Source: Leeuwenhoekiella marinoflava DSM 3653 (lineage in GTDB: Bacteria; Bacteroidota; Bacteroidia; Flavobacteriales; Flavobacteriaceae). Taken from it: 64,000 nucleotides of DNA. The stretch lies in the NCBI RefSeq assembly GCF_900129005.1, contig NZ_FQUN01000008.1:186001-250000 (forward strand). Reading direction: 5' to 3'. The notes beneath the pieces are model-generated. The model was not told the origin of the DNA, made no database searches, and saw only the letters and a program-made list of their open reading frames with translations. Shown here piece after piece: positions 17,337 through 26,373 of the stretch (position 1 is its first letter; every line of letters starts with the position of its first letter). A program made the position numbers and the translations under genes.

Positions 17337-18077
17337 ATGGATTTTTTAAACGAAATAGATCAAGATAAGCTCCCTCAGCATATTGCCGTTATTATGGACG
17401 GTAACGGGCGCTGGGCTAAAAATCAGGGACTTCTTCGTATCAATGGGCATAAAAAAGGAACTAAAGCTGTACGCGAAACCATTGAAGCTTGTGCTGAACT
17501 AGGAGTACCTTTTGTAACGCTTTACGCATTTTCTACAGAAAACTGGAATCGCCCTAAGCTTGAAGTAGATACTTTGATGAATCTTTTAGTTTCATCCCTT
17601 AAAAAAGAAATTAAAACCCTTCAGGACAATAACATTTCACTCGCTGCTATAGGAAGCTTAACCAATTTACCTGGTAAAGCACAACGAGAACTACAAGAAG
17701 TAATTACAAAAACTAAAGATAATACGCGCTTAAAACTTACTTTAGCGCTCAGTTACGGCTCACGGGAAGAGCTGGTAAAAACTGTTCAGGAAATCAGCGA
17801 TAAAGTTAAAAAAAACTTAATTTCGCCACATTCAATAAATGAGGCAGTCATTAAGGAGCATTTATACACACATGATATACCTGATGTGGATTTACTTATT
17901 CGCACAAGTGGAGAGCAGCGTATAAGTAATTTTTTATTGTGGCAAATAGCATACGCAGAGCTATATTTCACACCTGTGTTATGGCCTGATTTTACAAGAA
18001 AACATCTGTACGAAGCAATATATAATTATCAGAAAAGAGAACGACGATTTGGAAAGACGAGTGAGCAAATTAATTAA
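17337..18077 (+). CDS. uppS: Isoprenyl (undecaprenyl) diphosphate synthase
   Basis: 246 residues. The active-site Asp21 lies in IMDGNGRWA (DGNGRWA 21-27) and the C-terminal signature RTSGEQRISNF (RTSGEQR 189-195) is intact. The enzyme adds cis-isoprene units to farnesyl diphosphate to give the C55 carrier lipid used for peptidoglycan and surface polysaccharides. It is immediately followed by bamA, with either a 29-bp overlap or a 4-bp gap depending on the chosen bamA start. Confidence 0.97.
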   Translation: MDFLNEIDQDKLPQHIAVIMDGNGRWAKNQGLLRINGHKKGTKAVRETIEACAELGVPFVTLYAFSTENWNRPKLEVDTLMNLLVSSLKKEIKTLQDNNISLAAIGSLTNLPGKAQRELQEVITKTKDNTRLKLTLALSYGSREELVKTVQEISDKVKKNLISPHSINEAVIKEHLYTHDIPDVDLLIRTSGEQRISNFLLWQIAYAELYFTPVLWPDFTRKHLYEAIYNYQKRERRFGKTSEQIN

Positions 18078-18081
18078 GCAG

Positions 18082-20664
18082 ATGCCTAAACAAGCAGGCC
18101 TGATATTGGCCTTTTTACTAAGCTGCCTTACCTACACAACTGCAATAGCCCAACAAGATTTACCGGTTTCAAACGGAAAACAGTACGAGATTGGCGAGAT
18201 ATCTGTTGTAGGTGCAAAACAATACAATGAGCAAACCGTAATTGCTTTTACACGTCTAAGAAGTGGCGACCTGGTATACTTACCGGGTGATCGCATTAGT
18301 AATGTGATTAAGAAATTATGGGATCTAGACTTATTTAGCGATATCAACCTATACGCTACCATCAATGGAGATAAAGTTGACCTTAAATTTGAGATTGAAG
18401 AAGTTCCTGAATTAAACAGGGTTACAATCAATGGTATCAAAGAGAAGAAGACAAAAGATATCATTAAAGATAACAACCTTAAAAAAGGAACCAAGGTTAC
18501 CGAAAACTTAATTACCAAGACTAAATTTTATATTGAAAATAAATATAAAAAAGAAGGCTACCTCAATTCTAAAGTTACCATCATCACGCGCCCTGCAACA
18601 GACACCACAGAAACTCAAAAGGTTGATATGCTTGTAGATATTGAGCTTAGTGATCGTGTGAAGATCAAAGACATTGAGTTTATAGGTAATGAGCAGCTTT
18701 CTGATGCGAAACTTCGCAAGCAGATGAAAAATACAAAAAAGAAGAATCTTATTCGCTTCTGGAAACGCTCTAAATACATTGCAGAGAATTTTGCTGAGGA
18801 CAAAGTTGCTGTAGTTGACAAGTATAAAGAAAATGGTTTTAGAGATGCCAGAATTATTTCAGACACCTTAATACACAGTGGTGAAGACTTAATCACACTC
18901 AAGTTACACGTAGAAGAAGGTGATAAATACTATATAGGAGATATTGATTTCTTAGGAAATAGTGTATACTCAGATCGTGAATTAGCGCGCCAACTTGGTC
19001 TTGAAAAAGGAGACGTTTACAATGGTGTTCTACTAAAAGAGCGTATCTCTAAAGACGGGGATCCTAATGCTGATGACCTTTCTAACCTATATAAAAACAG
19101 TGGTTATTTATTTTCTTCTATCAATCCGGTAGAGACTAATGTTGAGAATGACACCATTGATTTTGAAATTAGAATAACCGAAGGTAAACTAGCATATTTT
19201 GATCGTATAACTATTACAGGTAACGACAAAACTAAAGACCGTGTGATCTACCGTAATTTACGCACACGTCCGGGACAGCGTTACAGCCAGGCTGCAGTGC
19301 TTCAAACAACACGTGAATTAGGTCAGACTGGTTTCTTTGATCCAGAACAGTTGAATCCTCAGTTCTTAAATGCAAACCCTTATGACGGCACAATTGATAT
19401 CAACTATGCATTAGTTGAACAAGGTGCCAGCCAGATAGAACTGCAAGGTGGTTATGGTGGTGGTGGTTTTGTAGGAACCTTAGGGCTTTCCTTCAATAAC
19501 TTTTCTATTCAGAATTTATTTAATAAAGAAGCTTACCAACCCTTACCTATGGGTGATGGTCAGAAATTTAGCCTAAGAGCTCAAGCAAGTACTTTTTACC
19601 AGACTTATAGCGCATCTTTAACAGAGCCATGGTTAGGTGGTAAAAAACCAGTACAGCTTCAGTTGAGTTTCTCTCATAGTATTCAATTTCTTTATAATTA
19701 CGGTACGCGTGGCGCCAATGTTGACAGAGACAGACGATTCTTAATCACAGGGGGGTCAATAGGTTTGGCTAAACGTTTAGAAGTACCTGACAACTATTTC
19801 ACCATTTCTCATGCGATCAGTTTTCAGCATTTTGACTTAAAAAATTATAATGTAGGTCTCTTTACTTTTGGTAATGGATCATCAGAAAACTTAGCATACA
19901 CAATTGGTATATCGCGTAACGAAACAGATATCAATCCTATTTTCCCTAGAACAGGGTCTAAATTCAGCCTTACCGCTAAACTTACGCCTCCTTATTCTCT
20001 TTGGAATGGTACTGATTACAAACAACTAGCAGAAGATCGTGCTACCGCTACACAAAATGGCAATTCAGACCGAATTGCAGAAATTGACCAAGAACGCTTT
20101 AACTGGCTTGAATACTATAAAGTAAAATTTGAAGGACAATGGTTTACCTCTTTAGTAGGCAAATTAGTTTTGAGTTCTAAAGTAGATTTTGGCTTTCTAG
20201 GAGCCTATAACAATGATCGTGGTATTCCTCCATTTGACCGCTTTTTCTTAGGAGGCGATGGTCTGGGTGGTTATGCTTTAGACGGTCGTGAAGTGATTAG
20301 ATTGAGAGGTTATCCTAATCAATCTGTAGTTCCTCAGGATCGTTCTTTGGAGAGTTCTAGAAATGGTAATACTGGTGCTACAATTTTTAATAAATTTGAA
20401 TTTGAATTGAGATATCCTATAACTTTAAAACCATCAGCATCTATTTATGCGTTAATGTTTGCAGAAGCAGGATCGTCTTTTGACAATTTTAAAGACTACA
20501 ATCCGTTCTTAATGAACAGGTCAGCTGGTGCAGGTGTACGTATTTATATGCCGGCATTTGGTTTACTAGGTATTGACTTTGGTTATGGGTTTGACCCAAT
20601 CCCAGGTACTGTAGGAGGTCCTAACGGATGGGAAACTCACTTTATAATTGGTCAGCAATTTTAA
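18082..20664 (+). CDS. bamA: Outer membrane protein assembly factor BamA
   Basis: About 860 residues with the start at 18082. A longer frame from 18049 adds 11 charged residues inside uppS; the start used here gives a compact signal peptide (MPKQAGLILAFLLSCLTYTT, cleavage after Ala-Ile-Ala) right after uppS. POTRA repeats fill about 35-430, each with strand-helix patterns such as YEIGEISVVGAKQYNE, VKIKDIEFIGNEQLSD and YYIGDIDFLGNSVYSD. The Omp85 barrel follows, with GGYGGGGFVGTLGLSFNNFS and the lid-loop region LRGYPNQS. It inserts beta-barrel proteins into the outer membrane. The following genes encode Skp/OmpH chaperones that deliver such substrates. Confidence 0.96.
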   Translation: MPKQAGLILAFLLSCLTYTTAIAQQDLPVSNGKQYEIGEISVVGAKQYNEQTVIAFTRLRSGDLVYLPGDRISNVIKKLWDLDLFSDINLYATINGDKVDLKFEIEEVPELNRVTINGIKEKKTKDIIKDNNLKKGTKVTENLITKTKFYIENKYKKEGYLNSKVTIITRPATDTTETQKVDMLVDIELSDRVKIKDIEFIGNEQLSDAKLRKQMKNTKKKNLIRFWKRSKYIAENFAEDKVAVVDKYKENGFRDARIISDTLIHSGEDLITLKLHVEEGDKYYIGDIDFLGNSVYSDRELARQLGLEKGDVYNGVLLKERISKDGDPNADDLSNLYKNSGYLFSSINPVETNVENDTIDFEIRITEGKLAYFDRITITGNDKTKDRVIYRNLRTRPGQRYSQAAVLQTTRELGQTGFFDPEQLNPQFLNANPYDGTIDINYALVEQGASQIELQGGYGGGGFVGTLGLSFNNFSIQNLFNKEAYQPLPMGDGQKFSLRAQASTFYQTYSASLTEPWLGGKKPVQLQLSFSHSIQFLYNYGTRGANVDRDRRFLITGGSIGLAKRLEVPDNYFTISHAISFQHFDLKNYNVGLFTFGNGSSENLAYTIGISRNETDINPIFPRTGSKFSLTAKLTPPYSLWNGTDYKQLAEDRATATQNGNSDRIAEIDQERFNWLEYYKVKFEGQWFTSLVGKLVLSSKVDFGFLGAYNNDRGIPPFDRFFLGGDGLGGYALDGREVIRLRGYPNQSVVPQDRSLESSRNGNTGATIFNKFEFELRYPITLKPSASIYALMFAEAGSSFDNFKDYNPFLMNRSAGAGVRIYMPAFGLLGIDFGYGFDPIPGTVGGPNGWETHFIIGQQF

Positions 20665-20697
20665 TTTGGCACGATATTTTCTAATATCATATTAACT

Positions 20698-21504
20698 ATG
20701 AGAAACTACGTAATTACACTTTGTATTTCCCTACTAAGCTTTGGGACAACAGAAGCACAGCGTAGTATTCGTTTAGGATATGTTGATATGAATTATATCT
20801 TAGAAAATGTTCCTGAATACAAAGAAGCTCAAGCTCAATTAGACAACAAAGTTGCTGGTTGGAAAAATGAGATTGAAAAACGTAATAAGGAAATTGACCA
20901 GATGAGAAAGACGCTAGAAAATGAGCGTGTATTACTCACTCAAGAGTTGATCAAAGAACGGGAAGATGAAATTCGTTTTATGCAGAATGAAATTTTAGAC
21001 TATCAGCAAAAGCGTTTTGGTCCTGAAGGAGATTTAATAAAACAGCGTAGTGTTCTGGTAGAGCCTATTCAAGATCAAGTTTTTAATGCGGTTCAAGAGA
21101 TTGCAAAAGCAAGACAATACGACTTTGTGTTAGACAAATCTTCAGAACTTGTTATGCTATATGCAGATAAAAGACACGATATTAGCGATCAGATTTTATT
21201 AAGTATTAAGCGTTCATCAAAACGAAATCAAATAAATTCGCGAGCCGATAAACAAGAATTAGAAGAAACCGAAGCATTAACGTTAGACCAAGTTGAAGAG
21301 CGTGAAGAGCGAGAAGCTGAAGCGGATGCCAAGCAAACTGAAAGAGAGCGTTTAATTGCTGATCGCAAAGCCACGAGAGATTCTATTCAGGCAGCTAAAA
21401 AAGCAGCGTTTGAAGCTCGTAGACAAAAAATCTTAGAAGAACGTCAACGACGCAGAGATTCTATATTAGAAGCAAGACAGAAAATAAAAGACTCTATAAA
21501 TTAA
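20698..21504 (+). CDS. OmpH/Skp-family periplasmic chaperone with extended C-terminal coiled coil
   Basis: 268 residues. A signal peptide (about 1-20) precedes LGYVDMNYILENVPEYKEAQAQ, the typical OmpH start, and the tentacle helices (about 45-120). The final strand YDFVLDKSSELVMLYADKRHDI closes the Skp fold near residue 160. The remaining about 100 residues are a highly charged Glu/Arg/Lys coiled coil with RRDSILE- and RDSIQA-type repeats that ordinary Skp proteins lack. Skp holds unfolded outer membrane proteins on their way to BamA, encoded just upstream. The extension may bind another partner; this is inference. Confidence 0.92.
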   Translation: MRNYVITLCISLLSFGTTEAQRSIRLGYVDMNYILENVPEYKEAQAQLDNKVAGWKNEIEKRNKEIDQMRKTLENERVLLTQELIKEREDEIRFMQNEILDYQQKRFGPEGDLIKQRSVLVEPIQDQVFNAVQEIAKARQYDFVLDKSSELVMLYADKRHDISDQILLSIKRSSKRNQINSRADKQELEETEALTLDQVEEREEREAEADAKQTERERLIADRKATRDSIQAAKKAAFEARRQKILEERQRRRDSILEARQKIKDSIN

Positions 21505-21576
21505 ACCCAGACCTTGCCAATAGGTTATAATTGGCGAATTAAAACTTAAATAATTATAACACTTAATATTACTAAA

Positions 21577-22089
21577 ATGAAACACGTTAAAACCCTAGTT
21601 GTAGCCTTAGCCCTAATCTTAGGAACGACAGGATTTATGCAAGCTCAAGACTTAAAAGTAGCTCATATCGCAACTCAAGAGTTATTAACAAGTATGCCAC
21701 AATACAAGCAAGCTCAGGCTGACTTGGAAAAACTTCAAAGTTCTTATGATGCTGAGATGAACACCATGGCAAATGAGCTTAAAAAGACAATGGAGCGTTA
21801 CGGAAACGAAGCTGGTAGTCAAACAGACGAAACTAATTTACAACGTCAGGCTGAAGTAGAGCAGACACGTAATAAAATAATGGAGTATCGTCAAAATGCG
21901 CTAAGAGACTTACAGAAAAAAGAATCTGAAGCTTTACAGCCTATCGTTGAGAAAGCTCGTGTAGCTATTCAAAAAGTAGCGCGTGCTAAAGGTTATAAAT
22001 ATGTATTAGACAGTACTACAGGTACGGGTCTTATCTTAGCTGACGGTTATGATTTAATGCCAGACGTTAAAAAAGAATTAGGTATCTAA
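21577..22089 (+). CDS. OmpH/Skp-family periplasmic chaperone
   Basis: 170 residues, the usual Skp/OmpH size. A signal peptide (MKHVKTLVVALALILGTTGF, cleaved near Ala-Gln-Ala) precedes LKVAHIATQELLTSMPQYKQAQADLEKL, a long charged helical hairpin, and the closing YKYVLDSTTGTGLILADGYDL. It is a paralogue of the preceding gene without the C-terminal extension, 72 bp further on, and ends the bamA-ompH-ompH unit in front of a strong terminator. Confidence 0.95.
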   Translation: MKHVKTLVVALALILGTTGFMQAQDLKVAHIATQELLTSMPQYKQAQADLEKLQSSYDAEMNTMANELKKTMERYGNEAGSQTDETNLQRQAEVEQTRNKIMEYRQNALRDLQKKESEALQPIVEKARVAIQKVARAKGYKYVLDSTTGTGLILADGYDLMPDVKKELGI

Positions 22090-22110
22090 TCTATACGAAA
22101 TAACTAATTT

Positions 22111-22147
22111 AAAACTGCCCTTCTGAATCGTTCAGGAGGGCAGTTTT
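22111..22147 (+). terminator. Intrinsic terminator of the bamA-ompH unit
   Basis: A 17-bp stem with one G-T pair (22111-22127 / 22131-22147), loop TCG, followed by further T residues. It lies 21 bp after the second ompH stop and 15 bp before murI. Confidence 0.85.
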
Positions 22148-22161
22148 TTTATATTTGGATT

Positions 22162-22953
22162 ATGCAAACTAATAACCCAATAGGCGTTTTTGACAGTGGT
22201 GTGGGTGGCACTTCTATTTTAAAAGAAATTATTCATGCGCTTCCTGCTGAAAACACTATCTATTTGGCCGACATTAAAAATGCACCATATGGGGAACGCA
22301 CTTCTGAAGAAATTCTTCAACTCGCTATTAAAAACACAGCGCGTCTTATAGATTATGGCTCTAAACTAATTGTAGTTGCTTGCAATACAGCAACCACAAA
22401 TGCAATAGACACACTTAGGAACACTTACGACATTCCCTTTATAGGAATTGAACCGGCAATCAAGCCAGCAGCTCTGGCTTCAAGAACAAAATCAATAGGG
22501 ATTTTGGCAACAAAAGGAACACTAAGCAGCGCATTGTTTGCACGTACCTCAAGTTTATACACAAGTAAGCTAAACGTAATTGAAGTCATCGGAAGAGGCC
22601 TTGTAGAGCTTATAGAAGGCGGGGAATTGAAATCTGATCGACTGTTTGAACTTTTAGCAAGTTACCTCAAACCCATGATTGCTCAAAATATTGATCATCT
22701 TGTATTAGGCTGCAGCCATTACCCCTACCTCATCCCTATTATTGAAGAAATACTTCCTAAAAATGTAACCATAATAGATAGTGGTCAGGCAGTGGCTTTG
22801 CAAACCAAACGCATTCTCGATAAAAATAATTTACTGAATCAAATTCAGGTCGAAGGTGAACATAAATTGTACAGCAATGCCTCTATTGAAGTTTTAACAA
22901 AATTAACTTCTGAAACAATTAAGAATAAAAAAATAAGCTACTTAGATTTTTAG
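22162..22953 (+). CDS. murI: Glutamate racemase
   Basis: 263 residues. The two catalytic cysteines are in place: Cys74 in VACNTATTN and Cys184 in LGCSHYPYL, with DSGVGG at 11-16 and the YGERT loop at 43-47. MurI interconverts L- and D-glutamate, supplying D-Glu for peptidoglycan. The gene overlaps the convergent PorP/SprF gene by 4 bp. A TATATTTG box at 22150-22157 is too close to the start to be a normal promoter for this frame. Confidence 0.97.
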   Translation: MQTNNPIGVFDSGVGGTSILKEIIHALPAENTIYLADIKNAPYGERTSEEILQLAIKNTARLIDYGSKLIVVACNTATTNAIDTLRNTYDIPFIGIEPAIKPAALASRTKSIGILATKGTLSSALFARTSSLYTSKLNVIEVIGRGLVELIEGGELKSDRLFELLASYLKPMIAQNIDHLVLGCSHYPYLIPIIEEILPKNVTIIDSGQAVALQTKRILDKNNLLNQIQVEGEHKLYSNASIEVLTKLTSETIKNKKISYLDF

Positions 22954-23942
22954 TTGACTGCAGGACAATTACATTCGTAAGGCTCTCTACGCTCCCCAAA
23001 GTCATAGCCTAAAGTAATCTGATGAAAACCATTAGCAAGAACGATGTCATTACGCTGATAGCTATAGGTATAACCAACTAAAAACCTGTTATAAGTAATT
23101 CCTAAAAAAGGAGTCAGGTATTGTGATTTTTGACTGGTAACACTTCCGTCTGAATTGAGATATTGAGCTCCGTCTAGATTTCTTCTGTATGATAATCCGC
23201 CCCATAATTTCCCCCAATCAAACTTGTGATACACTTTTCCGTTTATATCTAAAGTAACTTCCTGAGTCTCATCGGTAGCTTGAAACATAATAGACGGCTC
23301 GTAACTCCAGGGATTATTTAGTTTTCCGAAGACATAACCTGCAGATGCTATGTATCTACGTTGGTTTGTAGATTCTAACTGTGGTGTGAAAATAGCCCGG
23401 TTACGCGGCAAAACATTTTTAACAGTGGCATGCGCATAGAAATCTAAAAAATAATAAGACATCCCAATATCAACATTAAAGTAATTATCAGTTTGACTTC
23501 CTCCAGAAATAACTGGATCAAAATCTGTAAGATCAAAAGCACTTTCATCAAGTGTGTTTTGCATTAAACCCACACTTAACCCGAAAGAAAGCTGGTTAAG
23601 GTCAACATAATTTCTAGAAAGCAATAAGTGATATGCAAACGTCCCAAAGACACCGCGCTGCGAAAAATTACCATTCTCATCAGAGAATAAAATAGCACCC
23701 AGACCTACTTTATCTCCCACTCTACCATTAACCGCTGCCGTATATAAATTAGGCGCATCTTCTACATCAAACCACTGCTGTCTTCCGGTAAGTCGTATTT
23801 GATTAGAGTTAGCAGCTCCCGCCATCGACGGATGCAATAAATACAAATTTTCGGTAAGATAATCCCAATACACCGGGATGCCTTCTTGCGCTCTGGAAGC
23901 CAGACCACATAACAATAAAAACAACAGTAATAGTCTCTTCAA
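22950..23942 (-). CDS. PorP/SprF-family type IX secretion outer membrane protein
   Basis: 330 residues with a signal peptide (about 1-18, ending in SRAQ). The start EGIPVYWDYLTENLYLLHPSMAGAANSNQIRLTGRQQWFDVEDAP has the family's N-P/H-PSxAG and RQQW motifs. It continues as a 14-strand-type barrel with YHLLLSRNYVDLNQLSFGLSVGL and ends in FHQITLGYDFGERREPYECNC. SprF/PorP proteins work with the gliding machinery or attach particular T9SS-secreted adhesins. Family members usually neighbour a giant adhesin gene; none is visible here, so it is an orphan copy. It converges on murI with a 4-bp overlap. Confidence 0.9.
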   Translation of the reverse strand: MKRLLLLFLLLCGLASRAQEGIPVYWDYLTENLYLLHPSMAGAANSNQIRLTGRQQWFDVEDAPNLYTAAVNGRVGDKVGLGAILFSDENGNFSQRGVFGTFAYHLLLSRNYVDLNQLSFGLSVGLMQNTLDESAFDLTDFDPVISGGSQTDNYFNVDIGMSYYFLDFYAHATVKNVLPRNRAIFTPQLESTNQRRYIASAGYVFGKLNNPWSYEPSIMFQATDETQEVTLDINGKVYHKFDWGKLWGGLSYRRNLDGAQYLNSDGSVTSQKSQYLTPFLGITYNRFLVGYTYSYQRNDIVLANGFHQITLGYDFGERREPYECNCPAVN

Positions 23943-24059
23943 AATCTAGCGCTCAAATTACACCTCAGGTTAATAAGGCAAACGCAGTAAATCTAATTAA
24001 AATATAAAAGAGAAACCGGTTTACACGACTTAAAAAACTCAAATCAGACGTAAATTAGC

Positions 24060-24067
24060 TAAATTTG
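24060..24067 (+). promoter_or_regulatory. -7 promoter box upstream of the NifU-type gene
   Basis: TAAATTTG matches TAnnTTTG and sits 14 bp before the ATG at 24082, which gives a leader of about 7-8 bases. No -33 TTG at suitable distance was found. Confidence 0.35.
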
Positions 24068-24081
24068 CACAAAATAAAATC

Positions 24082-24987
24082 ATGAGTACATTCAGTATCA
24101 CTATAGAGCCTACGTCTAATCCTGCAATTAAAAAATTTCAGGCAAATTCATTCCTTGTAAATCACAACAGTTATGAGTTTAAAAATATTGACGAAACCAA
24201 AAATTCGCCATTAGCGCAACAATTATTCTACCTGCCTTTCGTAAAAACAGTTTATATCTCACAGAATTTTATCGCTGTTGAAAAATTTAATATTGTAGAG
24301 TGGATTGATATTCAGGATGAGTTATCGCAACAAATAGAAAGCTTTTTAAATGACAACGGTGTTGTTATTATTGAAGATGCTAGTACGGCTAAAAAAGTAC
24401 CGGTAACTGTTTACGCGGAAAGCACACCAAACCCGGCGACACTTAAATTTGTAACTAACAAAAAGATTGTTACCGAAACGCTAGAGTTTAAGAATATTGA
24501 CGAAGCTAAAAATGCACCTTTAGCTTTAGCTCTTTTCCATTTTCCATTTGTGAAAGAAGTATTTATGGACTCAAATTACGTGAGTATTCAGAAATTTGAA
24601 GTTGCAGAATGGGATGATGTTTTTCAAGAAATACGTGAGTTTATCAAGAACTACATGGAAGAAGGAAAAGAAATTCTATCTGAAAATTTCAAGAAAACCC
24701 CTCAAGTTGTTGAGCAAGAAAAAGAAAACAAATTTGAATCACTTGATGATACTTCTAAAGAGATCGCAAACATCATTGAAGAATATGTGAAACCAGCTGT
24801 AGCCAGCGATGGTGGAAACATTTTGTTCAAACACTACGATCCGGAAACCAAAAATGTAAAGGTAATTCTACAAGGAGCTTGTAGTGGATGTCCTTCTTCT
24901 ACATTTACCTTAAAGAACGGTATTGAGACCATGCTTAAAGAAATGTTACAAGGAAAAATCAATAGCGTAGAAGCTATAAACGGATAA
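24082..24987 (+). CDS. NifU-type iron-sulfur scaffold with two Nfu_N domains and a C-terminal NifU domain
   Basis: 301 residues in three blocks. Residues 4-90 and 106-192 are two similar Nfu N-terminal domains: EPTSNPAIKKFQ and ESTPNPATLKFV, then EFKNIDETKNSPLAQQLF and EFKNIDEAKNAPLALALF, then LPFVKTVYIS and FPFVKEVFMD. Residues 225-301 are the NifU C-terminal domain with the cluster-binding pair Cys267/Cys270 (GACSGCPSST). Such proteins carry Fe-S clusters from the assembly machinery to target apoproteins. Human and many bacterial Nfu proteins have one N domain, so the tandem copy is a recognisable Bacteroidota variant. It stands in a plus-strand run with dodecin and the mechanosensitive channel. 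Confidence 0.92.
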   Translation: MSTFSITIEPTSNPAIKKFQANSFLVNHNSYEFKNIDETKNSPLAQQLFYLPFVKTVYISQNFIAVEKFNIVEWIDIQDELSQQIESFLNDNGVVIIEDASTAKKVPVTVYAESTPNPATLKFVTNKKIVTETLEFKNIDEAKNAPLALALFHFPFVKEVFMDSNYVSIQKFEVAEWDDVFQEIREFIKNYMEEGKEILSENFKKTPQVVEQEKENKFESLDDTSKEIANIIEEYVKPAVASDGGNILFKHYDPETKNVKVILQGACSGCPSSTFTLKNGIETMLKEMLQGKINSVEAING

Positions 24988-25081
24988 GTAAATTATTGTA
25001 TTAACAAACTTATAGCTTTTAAAACTGCTTGTATTATCGTATATTCAACGATAATCATTGAAATAAATAAAACTAATAATT

Positions 25082-25282
25082 ATGGCAGTTTTAAAAGTAA
25101 TAGAAGTATTAGCAAGTTCTAACAAGAGTTGGGAACAAGCTACAGCTAACGCAGTAAAAGAAGCGTCAAAATCAATAAAAAATATTCGCTCTGTTTATGT
25201 AAATGAGCAAAGTGCAGTAGTTACCGGAGATACGGTTTCAGAATTTAGAGTGAATGTAAAAATCACTTTTGAAGTAAAATAA
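25082..25282 (+). CDS. Dodecin-family flavin/CoA-binding protein
   Basis: 66 residues, full length for dodecin. VLKVIEVLASSNKSWEQATANAVKEA and IRSVYVNEQSAVV fit the beta-alpha-beta fold that assembles into a hollow dodecamer storing flavin in archaeal and bacterial members. The two strands after the helix (NIRSVYVNEQSAVV and FRVNVKITFEV) are present. It has a strong terminator behind it and an upstream small inverted repeat (TTATCGT-ATATTCA-ACGATAA, 25034-25054) of unknown role. Confidence 0.92.
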   Translation: MAVLKVIEVLASSNKSWEQATANAVKEASKSIKNIRSVYVNEQSAVVTGDTVSEFRVNVKITFEVK

Positions 25283-25296
25283 GAGGTACCACTCTC

Positions 25297-25336
25297 AAAA
25301 AATCCCGTAAGTAAAGATTTATTTACGGGATTTTTT
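25297..25336 (+). terminator. Intrinsic terminator after the dodecin gene
   Basis: 19-base arms with one mismatch (25297-25315 / 25318-25336) that include the core TCCCGTAA/TTACGGGA, followed by further T residues. It lies 14 bp after the stop codon. Confidence 0.85.
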
Positions 25337-25475
25337 ATTTGTGAAAATACAATATTGTTTAAACCCATAAATATTTGCTAAAACCACGCTACATAAAGAA
25401 TTAACGATATTTAAACAAAAGTATTTTTTATTTATGACGCTTAACTAAGACCTTTGCACAAATTAAAATTATACT

Positions 25476-26333
25476 ATGGATTTTGACATTACTCAATATG
25501 AGGATTATGCCAAGCAATTTGGTGAAAAAATTATTGATTTCGTTCCCAGTTTAATAGGTGCGATTTTAACGCTGGTAATCGGTTTTTGGATTATCAAAGT
25601 AGTTAACCGTCTAGTTAAAAAGTTTTTTTCAAGAAAAGATTACGACCTAACTCTTGAAAAATTTATTGCCGACTTAATCAACTGGACGCTTAAAATTCTA
25701 CTTTTTGTTCTGGTTATCACACAGCTTGGTGTAGAATCAGCTTCCTTAGTTGCAGTAATTGGTGCCGCAGGTTTAGCTATTGGTCTTGCCTTACAAGGTT
25801 CATTAGCAAACTTTGCAGGTGGAGTACTTATTTTACTATTAAGACCTTTTAAAGTTGGTGATTGGATCTCTGCTCAAGGTGTTGATGGATCTGTAAAAGA
25901 AATTTCAATATTCAATACAAGATTAATTACTTTCGGTAATCAAGAAGCCGTTATCCCTAACGGAAAACTATCTAACGATAACATTATAAATTACACTTCT
26001 CAAGGAATACGCAGAAATGCACAAACTTGGGGGATTTCTTATGATAGTGATATTAAGTTAGCTAAAGAGATTCTATTAAAACTGGTTAACGAACAAGATA
26101 CTGTTTTACATGATCCACATCCTGAACCTATGATTGTAGTTACTGAACTTGCTGATAGTTCTGTAAACATGTCTCTGCGTTTCTGGGCTACTAATGATGA
26201 TTACTGGACATTGCACTGGTATGTACTAGAAGAAGGTAAACGCCGTCTTGAAGAGCAAGGTATTAGTATCCCATTCCCACAACGCGATGTGCACGTTTTT
26301 AATGAAAGCGGAGCTAGTTTTAGTGGAAAATAA
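25476..26333 (+). CDS. Small-conductance mechanosensitive channel (MscS family)
   Basis: 285 residues. Three membrane helices are visible: about 22-42, 65-84 and the glycine/alanine-rich pore helix about 92-120 (VIGAAGLAIGLALQGSLANFAGG), which is diagnostic of MscS. RPFKVGDWISAQGVDGSV (123-140) begins the cytoplasmic beta domain and VFNTRLITFGNQEAVIPNGKL-type motifs follow. It opens on membrane tension and releases solutes in hypo-osmotic shock. The gene is monocistronic and convergent to tsaB. Confidence 0.95.
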   Translation: MDFDITQYEDYAKQFGEKIIDFVPSLIGAILTLVIGFWIIKVVNRLVKKFFSRKDYDLTLEKFIADLINWTLKILLFVLVITQLGVESASLVAVIGAAGLAIGLALQGSLANFAGGVLILLLRPFKVGDWISAQGVDGSVKEISIFNTRLITFGNQEAVIPNGKLSNDNIINYTSQGIRRNAQTWGISYDSDIKLAKEILLKLVNEQDTVLHDPHPEPMIVVTELADSSVNMSLRFWATNDDYWTLHWYVLEEGKRRLEEQGISIPFPQRDVHVFNESGASFSGK

Positions 26334-26354
26334 TAAACTTCTAAAAGAGGTAAA

Positions 26355-26373
26355 GAACCTATTTCTTAGGTTT
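26355..26373 (+). terminator. Weak terminator hairpin after the mscS gene
   Basis: AACCTA (26356-26361) and TAGGTT (26367-26372) with loop TTTCT, followed on the plus strand by TTATTTATT. It overlaps the tsaB stop codon, so it would serve two convergent genes. Confidence 0.4.

Noticed and set aside
22150-22157. TATATTTG as promoter of murI
   Set aside because: It is only 4 bp before the start codon, so transcription would begin inside the gene.
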